A DNA stretch of 13,823 nt from assembly GCA_001818365.1 (NCBI GenBank), contig MHKK01000003.1:1-13823 (forward strand). Reading direction: 5' to 3'. The notes under the pieces are model-generated. The model worked only from the letters and a program-made list of their open reading frames with translations, had not been told where the DNA came from and ran no database searches. The position numbers and the translations under genes were made by a program. Shown here in pieces: positions 6,299-12,540 of this stretch (position 1 is the first letter of the stretch; each line of letters starts with the position of its first letter). The stretch comes from Candidatus Komeilibacteria bacterium RIFCSPHIGHO2_01_FULL_52_14. Lineage in GTDB: Bacteria; Patescibacteriota; Patescibacteriia; UBA1558; 2-01-FULL-52-15.

Positions 6299-6313
6299 GA
6301 ATCATAGTAATCT

Positions 6314-8071
6314 ATGAAAGAGTCAAATAACGAATCCCTCGAAAACCTCAGACATTCGGCATCGCACCTCCTCGCGGCCGCCGTCATGGAGCTATGGCCC
6401 GATACAAAACGCACGATCGGCCCGGCGATCGAGACCGGCTTTTATTACGATTTTGATTTTTCCAAACCGATATCGGACAGCGATCTACCCGCCATCGAAA
6501 AAAAGATGCATGAACTCGTGAAGAGCTGGAAACGATTCGAACGAAAAGAGGTTTCCGCGTCGGATGCGAAAAAAGAGTATCAGGGCAATCCCTATAAATT
6601 AGAGCTTATCGATGAATTTTCCAAGGACGGGCAAAAATTGACTTTCTACACATCGGGCGACTACACGGATTTATGCCGAGGTGGGCATTGCGAACACCCG
6701 TCCAAAGATTTGAAACACTTCAAATTGATGTCCATCGCAGGCGCGTACTGGCGCGGCAGCGAGAAAAACCAAATGCTCACCCGTATCTACGGCACTGCAT
6801 TCCCCTCCAAGAAAGAACTCGATGACTACCTGGCGATGCTTGAAGAGGCAAAAAAGCGCGACCACCGGAAACTCGGCGCCGAGCTCGAATTGTTCATGTT
6901 CCATGAAACCTCACCCGGCTCCCCCTACTGGCTACCCAAAGGCCTCGTCCTCATTAACGAGCTGGTTCAGTTCTGGAGAGAAGAGCATCGTATGCGCGGA
7001 TACCAAGAAATCGCTTCGCCGCTCGTTAACAAGCGGGAACTCTGGCAGATCTCGGGCCATTGGGATCACTACAAGGGTGACATGTTCATTGCAACTATGG
7101 GCGAGAACGAAGTGTACGGTCTGAAGCCCATGAACTGTCCGAATGCCATGATCGTCTTTGCCTCCAAAACACGAAGCTACAAAGATCTGCCTTTGCGGCT
7201 TTCCGATACCGATATTCTCCACCGCTATGAGCTCTCGGGAACCCTTGGCGGGCTCTTGCGCGCCCGGTCTTTCCGGCAGGACGACTCACATAACTTCGTT
7301 ACCGAGGACCAGATTGCGGATGAATATGAACGGATATTTGAGATCGCGGAGCGTTTCTACGGCGTTTTCAAACTTCAGTTCAGATACCGCCTAGGAACCC
7401 GGCCAGAAAAATTCTTGGGCGACGCCGCGACCTGGGATCGCGCGGAAAAAGCGCTCACCTCGATTCTTGATAAAAAAGTCGGAACGGGAAAATACGAAAT
7501 TGCAGAAAAGGACGGCGCGTTCTACGGCCCGAAGGTGGATATTATCATGAAAGATGCCCTGGGCCGCGATTGGCAGATGGGCACCATCCAGCTCGACTTC
7601 CAGCAGCCGCAGCGATTCGGCTTGAAGTACACCGCTCCGGATGGCACCGCCAAAACTCCGATCGCGATCCATCGAGTCATCTATGGCAGCTTGGAGCGCT
7701 TCATCGGCATTATCACAGAAAGTTTTGCCGGAAGTTTTCCGCTTTGGCTCTCCCCGGAACAGGTTCGTATTGCTGTAGTCGGCAAAGACCATCGCGCCTT
7801 TTGCCACGACTACGCACGTACGCTCATGCAGGCAGGCATCCGTGTAACCGTTGATGATTCCAATGAAACAGTCGGCAACAAGATACGAAAAGCGTCAAAC
7901 GAAAAAATTCCCTTTACGCTCGTTATCGGTGATAAGGAAATGAAATCGGAAGAACTTGCGGTACGCACCAGGGGCGCAAAAGACGTTGTACCAACGACGC
8001 GAGACCGGTTTATATCCATGCTCCAGCAAAAAATAGCCGATCGAGCAATCGATCTAACCCCACTACCATGA
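6314..8071 (+). CDS. thrS: Threonyl-tRNA synthetase lacking the TGS domain
   Basis: This class II synthetase charges tRNA-Thr. It has 585 residues, against about 640 in E. coli. The missing part is the N-terminal TGS domain of about 60 residues: the protein begins almost directly with the editing domain motif HSASH (H14, H18), whose partners C121 and H125 are also present (E. coli H73, H77, C182, H186). The catalytic domain has motif 1 near PYWLPKGLVLINELVQFW, motif 2 with SFRQDDSH and motif 3 GSLERFIG. The zinc ligands C275, H326 and H453 match C334, H385 and H511 of E. coli in spacing. The C-terminal anticodon-binding domain carries RIAVVGKDH and ends VRTRGAKDVVPTTRDRF. The ATG at 6314 follows a predicted promoter without a ribosome site. 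Its TGA overlaps the next ATG as ATGA. TGS-less forms occur in reduced genomes, so a complete short form is more likely than a truncation. Confidence 0.96.
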   Translation: MKESNNESLENLRHSASHLLAAAVMELWPDTKRTIGPAIETGFYYDFDFSKPISDSDLPAIEKKMHELVKSWKRFERKEVSASDAKKEYQGNPYKLELIDEFSKDGQKLTFYTSGDYTDLCRGGHCEHPSKDLKHFKLMSIAGAYWRGSEKNQMLTRIYGTAFPSKKELDDYLAMLEEAKKRDHRKLGAELELFMFHETSPGSPYWLPKGLVLINELVQFWREEHRMRGYQEIASPLVNKRELWQISGHWDHYKGDMFIATMGENEVYGLKPMNCPNAMIVFASKTRSYKDLPLRLSDTDILHRYELSGTLGGLLRARSFRQDDSHNFVTEDQIADEYERIFEIAERFYGVFKLQFRYRLGTRPEKFLGDAATWDRAEKALTSILDKKVGTGKYEIAEKDGAFYGPKVDIIMKDALGRDWQMGTIQLDFQQPQRFGLKYTAPDGTAKTPIAIHRVIYGSLERFIGIITESFAGSFPLWLSPEQVRIAVVGKDHRAFCHDYARTLMQAGIRVTVDDSNETVGNKIRKASNEKIPFTLVIGDKEMKSEELAVRTRGAKDVVPTTRDRFISMLQQKIADRAIDLTPLP

Positions 8072-8208
8072 AAAAGGTGCGTGCCGAACGGCGCGAAAAG
8101 AAACGAGAACGGGTTCGCGCACGCAGGCCGTCTCTGGCCGGCCATTTCACCCGAATCAGGCCCAAACCCTATGGATCCCGCACCCTACGCGTCAAAGCGA
8201 AAAGCTAA
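8068..8208 (+). CDS. Possible 46-aa very basic mini-protein between thrS and miaA
   Basis: An ATG at 8068 overlaps the thrS stop as ATGA and opens a 46-codon frame ending at TAA (8206-8208), 38 bases into miaA in another frame. The product starts MKKVRAERREKKRERVRARR; 19 of its 46 residues are Lys or Arg and only 3 are acidic. The composition suggests a nucleic-acid-binding peptide, but I recognise no ribosomal protein or other family. The ATGA overlap is the same coupling seen at thyX/DHFR and tmk/gatB here, and the frame fills the otherwise empty 99 bases between thrS and miaA. Against it: 46 open codons can arise by chance, and Arg-rich frames are common in G+C-rich DNA. Confidence 0.35.
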   Translation: MKKVRAERREKKRERVRARRPSLAGHFTRIRPKPYGSRTLRVKAKS

Positions 8209-9097
8209 AATCATCGTCATCCTCGGCCCAACGGCTGCGGGTAAATCCGCGCTCGCGCTTTTTTTGGCACAGCGATTCGACGGGGAAATCATCTCCGCCG
8301 ACGCGCTGCAGGTATACCGGGGAATGGATATCGGTACCAGCAAACCGACGCAAGCCGATCGCGAAGCGATTCCCCATCATCTGATCGATATTGCGACACC
8401 AGATGAGCCGATTACTCTTGCCGACTGGCAGCGCCGCGCTCAGGTTGCGCTTACAACTATCATGCAAGCGGGCAAGCTACCGATCCTGGTCGGCGGAACC
8501 GGACTCTATATTTCGAGTATTCTCGAGAACTACAAACTTCCTGCCTCAAAACCCGACGCGTCCCTTCGAAAGGCATTGGAACGGCACGCGACCACATCAC
8601 TCTATGGTCAGCTCTGCAAAATTGACCCGCAGACCGCCACGCGAATCGATGAGCACAATCGCAGACGCTTGGTCCGCGCCCTCGAACACGCCATCACGAC
8701 CGGCTCCTCATTTTATGAAAACCAGAAGCAGCGGCCGACCGAATTCGAATTTTGCATCATCGGATGCAACCTCCCGCAAGATCAGCTCACCGAGCGCATC
8801 AATGAACGTGTCATCGCCATGGTTCTCGCGGGACTCGAGCGCGAGGTAAAATCGCTCGTACGCCGCTATTCATGGCGTGCGCATCCCTTGACGGCCATCG
8901 GCTACAAAGAATGGCGCGAATATCTGATGCGCCGCAGGAAACTTGCCGAGGTTATTGTGCTCATCCAGCGCAACACCCGCCGTCTTGCAAAACGGCAAAT
9001 GACGTGGTTCAAAAAATTGAACCGGCGACACGATATCGCCTGGGTACACGCAACAGCCGACGCCATCCCATTCGTTCGGGGTTTTCTTAAATCATAA
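8171..9097 (+). CDS. miaA: tRNA dimethylallyltransferase
   Basis: MiaA transfers the dimethylallyl group of DMAPP to N6 of A37 in tRNAs that read codons beginning with U. The P-loop is GPTAAGKS (19-26). DALQVYRGMDIGTSKP carries the catalytic Asp (D44). HHLIDI, GGTGLYI, DEHNRRRLVRALE, AIGYKEW and NTRRLAKRQMTWF follow in the family order. From the ATG at 8171 the protein has 308 residues, a usual length. A GTG at 8081 would add 30 residues that do not resemble a MiaA N-terminus, so I reject it. No clear ribosome site precedes the ATG; translation may be coupled to the possible mini-ORF that overlaps its start. It follows thrS on the same strand and ends at a shared convergent terminator. Confidence 0.95.
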   Translation: MDPAPYASKRKAKIIVILGPTAAGKSALALFLAQRFDGEIISADALQVYRGMDIGTSKPTQADREAIPHHLIDIATPDEPITLADWQRRAQVALTTIMQAGKLPILVGGTGLYISSILENYKLPASKPDASLRKALERHATTSLYGQLCKIDPQTATRIDEHNRRRLVRALEHAITTGSSFYENQKQRPTEFEFCIIGCNLPQDQLTERINERVIAMVLAGLEREVKSLVRRYSWRAHPLTAIGYKEWREYLMRRRKLAEVIVLIQRNTRRLAKRQMTWFKKLNRRHDIAWVHATADAIPFVRGFLKS

Positions 9098-9098
9098 G

Positions 9099-9127
9099 AA
9101 AAACGGGACGTCACTGGACGTCCCGTT
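9099..9127. terminator. Convergent terminator between miaA and the cupin-like gene
   Basis: AACGGGACGTC (9102-9112) and GACGTCCCGTT (9117-9127) form a perfect 11-bp stem around ACTG. On the - strand the stem runs straight into TTTCTTATGATTT, a good T-run, so it mainly ends the cupin-like gene. On the + strand only CATGTTT follows, so termination of miaA would be weaker. Confidence 0.88.
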
Positions 9128-9152
9128 CATGTTTCGAGCGGCTTTCCGCCTG

Positions 9153-9800
9153 TCAGACGCGAGCGAGCTCGCGAGCGGGTTCGGTCGCGTTCGGCGGCAT
9201 GCGGAGCTTCAGGTTCTCCGCCACGACCATGCGTGCCTCCGTCGCGGAGAGCCGGTGCCAGCTGTGCTGGGCCATGAGTCGCTCGGCTGCGACCGCATGC
9301 GTCTGGAACACTTTACCAAGCTCCGTCCTAGTCATCGAATCGAAGATCGTCAGACCGTGCGGTTGGAGGTACACCCCCACCCAGAGCTTGCCGACGCTCG
9401 TGAACGGTTGATGGAAAGATTCCACCCCCCAGCGAGACCAGCGGTGCCTGCTTCCTGCAGGACCAGACGACACGCGGCCGGCGCACCATTCGTGCTCCTT
9501 GAGCCCGCCGACAAGATCGATGACATCCTCACCCTCGCGGTGCAGATGCGGCGGTGCCGCACAATCGTAGAGCGCGGCCAGCACTGCGACGCGATCTCTG
9601 TCTCGGGCGAGCAGCCGGTACGACATGCGTCCCTGACCGTCGTAGCCGGTCGTGATGCGGTTCAGCTCCGGCAGGTACTCATGCGCTTCGAAGAGATTCG
9701 TGTCCTCGGTCAGGGGCGTCTTCTGCACCCGATCGTGCAGGTGCTGAGCGATCAGAGACAGATCGAACGTCGTAGCCAGCTCGAAAAGCTTTGTGTCCAT
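9153..9800 (-). CDS. Cupin-like protein of unknown function
   Basis: The protein has 215 residues. The ATG at 9800 is supported by GGAGGG (9804-9809) upstream on the - strand. The centre holds PPHLHREGEDVIDLVGG, in which H85, H87, E91 and G98 exactly fit the first cupin motif HxH-x3-E-x6-G that binds a metal. The second cupin motif is degenerate: the region around WGVESFHQPF (about 122-131) has a Gly and a His but not the full spacing. The N-terminal part (1-60) is helical, and the C-terminal part after about residue 150 looks helical and basic. There is no signal peptide. A small metal-binding, sensor or isomerase-type cupin is possible; the substrate cannot be read from sequence. The coding region looks richer in G+C than its neighbours, and as a single gene between terminators it may be a transferred insertion. 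Confidence 0.7.
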   Translation of the reverse strand: MDTKLFELATTFDLSLIAQHLHDRVQKTPLTEDTNLFEAHEYLPELNRITTGYDGQGRMSYRLLARDRDRVAVLAALYDCAAPPHLHREGEDVIDLVGGLKEHEWCAGRVSSGPAGSRHRWSRWGVESFHQPFTSVGKLWVGVYLQPHGLTIFDSMTRTELGKVFQTHAVAAERLMAQHSWHRLSATEARMVVAENLKLRMPPNATEPARELARV

Positions 9801-9845
9801 CAGCCCTCCGTATGAAGTGGTTGGCGCTGCGGTTGCACTGGAAGG

Positions 9846-9876
9846 AACAAAAACGACTGGGAACAGTACCAGTCAT
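9846..9876 (-). terminator. Terminator downstream of gatB
   Basis: On the - strand GACTGG (9874-9869) pairs with CCAGTC (9860-9855) around an 8-base loop and is followed by GTTTTTGTTCC. The outer bases add an A-T and a T-G pair. It lies about 50 bases after the gatB stop and closes the thyX-DHFR-tmk-gatB operon. The T-run end TTTTGTTCCT is identical to the end of the repeats at 5758-6051. Confidence 0.75.
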
Positions 9877-9923
9877 TTCGTGCGCCGTCAAGGCCTCAAA
9901 GACGATATTCTCCGCACCTCAAA

Positions 9924-11438
9924 CTACGGACGGAGCTCTTTTTTTAGAAGTTTTGCAACAACGGCAGGATCTGCCCGCCCGCCGGAGAGTTTCATCACTT
10001 TGCCGACCAAAAACTGCAGCACCGGTTCTTTGCCCACACGGTACTGCTCGGCCTGGTCCGGATTCTCCGTGATTGCTTGTTTAATAAATTCAGCAAGGCC
10101 TGATGCGTCGCTCGTCTGAAACAACTTGCGATCCTCCGCTATATCGCTCGGGTCTTTCCCTTCACGGTACATCACGTCGAGTATCGTCTGCGCGGCACTG
10201 CTATTTACTTTCCCCTCGTAGACGAGAACAATGAATTCCGCCATGTTCTCCGGCGTGACCGGCGATTCCGTAATCGCCTTCCCTTCGGCGTTCAAATGTT
10301 TAAAAAGCTCTGTCGTCAGCCACGATACCGCGAGTTTCGTGATCTTACGACGGCTTCTCTTCCAAATCTCATCGTGCGTACCTTCCTCGACTTGTCCGGA
10401 ATCAAACAGCCACGCCTTGAGTTCGCTCACCACTGCCTCAAAATAATCCGCGACATCCTTGTCTGCAACGAGGACGTCCGTCTCGGAGTGTTTGAGCTCG
10501 TATTCCAGAATAAAACGTGCACGCTTCGCCTGGGGAAGTTCGGGAATGGCTTTCTCGATCAGCTCGATGTCCTTCTTTGAAATATCGATCGGCGGCAGAT
10601 CCGGCTCCGGGAAATAACGATAATCGTCACTGCCTTCCTTCGTTCGCTGCAGGATCGTTTCGCCCTTTCCTTCGTCCCAGCCGCGCGTTTCCTGTTGCGC
10701 GGGAGGTTTGCCCTGATGCCAGAGTTCCGCCTGACGTTTCGATTCGTAGGCCAACGCGCGCTCGACGGAACGGAACGAGTTTAAATTCTTGACCTCGATC
10801 TTCGGGTATAGCGTCTCGTCACCCACAGGCCGCAACGAAATATTGGCATCGCACCGGAGCTGTCCCTTTTCCATATCCGCATCGCTCGCGCCGACGTATC
10901 GGGCGATCAAGCGCAGCTCCTGTAAAAATGCCCGCGCTTCAGAAGGAGATCTAAAATCTGGTTTCGTGACGATTTCCGCCAGAGGCACACCGGCGCGGTT
11001 GAAATCCACCAGGGTAGCGTCAGATCGGTGAAAATTCTTACCGGCATCTTCTTCCAGATGGAGCCGCTCGAGCGAAAATGTCCTCATCACTCCCTCTAGT
11101 GCGAGTGTCAGCGAACCGTCCTTCGCGAGCGGCCGGTCGAACTGCGAGATCTGATATCCCTTCGGCAAGTCGGGATAAAAATAATTCTTGCGGTCAAACC
11201 GCATCTTACTCGCTATCCCGCTGCCGAATGCCAGCGCCAGAGCTATGCCCTTTTGCACCGCTTCACGGTTCAAAACCGGCAAGGTTCCGGGATGCCCCAG
11301 GCAGATCGGGCACACCGACGTATTCGGCGGAGCGTCACCCAAAACATTCGCGCACGCGCAAAACATCTTTGAAGCTGTTTTCAGCTGCACGTGAATTTCA
11401 AGTCCGATGACCGCTTCAAGTGGCTGCTGTTTTTTCAT
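9924..11438 (-). CDS. gatB: Asp/Glu-tRNA amidotransferase subunit B
   Basis: GatB binds misacylated Glu-tRNA-Gln or Asp-tRNA-Asn and activates it for amidation in the GatCAB complex. The N-terminus has GLEIHVQLKT, and zinc ligands C27, C29, C43 and C46 lie in the CxC and CPIC motifs. NRAGVPLAEIVTKPD, RCDANISLRPVG, EVKNLNSFRSVERAL and GSDDYRYFPEPDLPP are hallmarks of the cradle domain. The helical and YqeY-like tail covers about 360-504, ending SGGRADPAVVAKLLKKEL. Length is 504 residues from the ATG at 11438, slightly above the usual 480. That ATG is chosen because it overlaps the tmk stop as ATGA; an upstream start at 11468 lies inside tmk. GatA and GatC are not in the window. Confidence 0.96.
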   Translation of the reverse strand: MKKQQPLEAVIGLEIHVQLKTASKMFCACANVLGDAPPNTSVCPICLGHPGTLPVLNREAVQKGIALALAFGSGIASKMRFDRKNYFYPDLPKGYQISQFDRPLAKDGSLTLALEGVMRTFSLERLHLEEDAGKNFHRSDATLVDFNRAGVPLAEIVTKPDFRSPSEARAFLQELRLIARYVGASDADMEKGQLRCDANISLRPVGDETLYPKIEVKNLNSFRSVERALAYESKRQAELWHQGKPPAQQETRGWDEGKGETILQRTKEGSDDYRYFPEPDLPPIDISKKDIELIEKAIPELPQAKRARFILEYELKHSETDVLVADKDVADYFEAVVSELKAWLFDSGQVEEGTHDEIWKRSRRKITKLAVSWLTTELFKHLNAEGKAITESPVTPENMAEFIVLVYEGKVNSSAAQTILDVMYREGKDPSDIAEDRKLFQTSDASGLAEFIKQAITENPDQAEQYRVGKEPVLQFLVGKVMKLSGGRADPAVVAKLLKKELRP

Positions 11439-12028
11439 AAAGAAAATCGCTCGGCGACGATGCGCCACACGGAACGCTGCACCTCCTCAATCGTACCATG
11501 CGCCGGCAGCCGCTGCCATCCTCGAGCGGCAGCCAGATCCACGTGTGCGGCTTTCACCCGGGCCATAAGATCATCGTCCGTCTCATGACGATGATTTTGT
11601 TCTTTACCGGACAGAAACCGGTCGCCTTCGAACAGTATGCCCAGATCTTCTTTCACCAGATGGCGGTTCAGCGTTTCCAGAAGCGTGCGATCGACACCTG
11701 CCCCCATACCCCAGGCAATACCGGTGCCGACGTAATCCTCGGCAACGACCCACTCTCCCGCTGCAACACGTTCGCGAAGGGTTGCGTCGTACTGCGTACG
11801 GTTCAACACCTGCAAGAATTGGAACTCCCGTGCGGAAAATTTGAACGTATTTCCTTTGCGCAAATAATCGTTCAGGAGCGGCCCCGATGGCTCTAAGGCG
11901 TACAAAGGGTACTTGAGATACGAAGCCGAGAATTCGCGACGCGTGAGTTCCTCGACCAAAAGCTTCGCCTGGGTGCTTTTGCCCAGGTTATTGATGCCGT
12001 ACAGGACGATAAGCTTTCCTTTCTTCAT
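11435..12028 (-). CDS. tmk: Thymidylate kinase-like protein, variant motifs
   Basis: Thymidylate kinase phosphorylates dTMP to dTDP. The protein has 197 residues, slightly below the usual 205-215. The P-loop is GINNLGKST (11-19); the common form is GxDGxGKST, so the Asp-Gly pair is Asn-Asn here. KYP (39-41) and the NRTQY segment with R77 fit the nucleotide-binding region. The DR(Y/F) motif appears as EDY (97-99) followed by GTGIAWG where SSLAYQ is usual, so its Arg is missing. A lid-like charged segment lies around 135-155. The position between a DHFR-like gene (2-bp gap) and gatB (4-bp overlap), downstream of thyX, strongly supports a role in dTTP supply. A related deoxynucleoside-monophosphate kinase cannot be ruled out. 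Confidence 0.85.
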   Translation of the reverse strand: MKKGKLIVLYGINNLGKSTQAKLLVEELTRREFSASYLKYPLYALEPSGPLLNDYLRKGNTFKFSAREFQFLQVLNRTQYDATLRERVAAGEWVVAEDYVGTGIAWGMGAGVDRTLLETLNRHLVKEDLGILFEGDRFLSGKEQNHRHETDDDLMARVKAAHVDLAAARGWQRLPAHGTIEEVQRSVWRIVAERFSL

Positions 12029-12030
12029 AG

Positions 12031-12540
12031 TTATTTCACGACTTCATAGTGGAGCAAAACCGCGTCGCTGCCAAGCTGCCGTTCCTCGAGCAAGCGTAAT
12101 TCCGTTTCCAGATCATAATTGCTTGCGAGCGAAATCCCCTGGCCAAAGAGTCGCGGAGCGACGATCACGTATAGTTCGTCGATAAGATTATCGACGAGAA
12201 AACTGGCATTCAGTTGCGAACCGCCAACCACGGCTACCTCGTGCAGGCCGCGTGTTTCAAGCTCGGCCAGGAGATCCTTAAGTTCACCGCTGTGAAACTC
12301 GACGATACCGGAGATATTTCTCTCCGGCTGCGGCACGGAACTCATAACGATCGTTAAACGGCCCGGGAACGGTTCTTTGAGCAAGCTAAACGTATTTGAA
12401 CCCACGATAACCGTTCCGATAAGCTGCGTTGTATCCTCAAAAAACAGCGGCGCGTAAGCCGAAACGAGCTCGGCATCGGTTCCTGAGTCCCGCGCAATGA
12501 ACCCGTCAACCGTCATCGTCATGATAAGCGATACCTTCAT
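12031..12540 (-). CDS. Dihydrofolate reductase/RibD C-terminal family reductase
   Basis: The protein has 169 residues. It starts KVSLIMTMTVDGFIARD, the first strand and substrate loop of the DHFR/RibD-C fold (usual form SLDGFIA). VGSNTFSLL matches the region of the NADPH-binding GRxT(Y/F) motif with its Arg changed to Ser. VAVVGGSQLNASFLV and IDELYVIVAPRLFGQG are the typical C-terminal Gly-Gly and DEL..P..G.G motifs of the family. It probably reduces a pterin or pyrimidine with NADPH. Location between thyX (ATGA overlap) and tmk points to folate metabolism for dTMP synthesis, but sequence alone does not separate DHFR from a RibD-type reductase. Confidence 0.85.
   Translation of the reverse strand: MKVSLIMTMTVDGFIARDSGTDAELVSAYAPLFFEDTTQLIGTVIVGSNTFSLLKEPFPGRLTIVMSSVPQPERNISGIVEFHSGELKDLLAELETRGLHEVAVVGGSQLNASFLVDNLIDELYVIVAPRLFGQGISLASNYDLETELRLLEERQLGSDAVLLHYEVVK

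Noticed and set aside
6051..6313. T-box or other thrS leader riboswitch
   Set aside because: No T-box sequence, specifier loop or terminator is visible, and the predicted promoter lies downstream of the hairpins.
5566..6313. tRNA or other known RNA gene in the long gap
   Set aside because: No cloverleaf, T-arm GTTCRA sequence with matching stems, or other recognisable RNA motif was found on either strand.
8081..8170. GTG start extending MiaA by 30 residues
   Set aside because: The extension (beginning MPNGAKRNENGFAHAG) does not resemble MiaA N-termini; the ATG at 8171 places the P-loop at the normal distance.
9855..9892. Promoter TTGACG-17-TACTGT for the cupin-like gene
   Set aside because: The -10 matches only half of the consensus, and the same bases form the gatB terminator stem, which explains the sequence better.
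11439..11468. Longer GatB start reading MAHRRRAIFF
   Set aside because: It lies inside tmk; the ATG at 11438 gives the ATGA overlap and the typical start of GatB.
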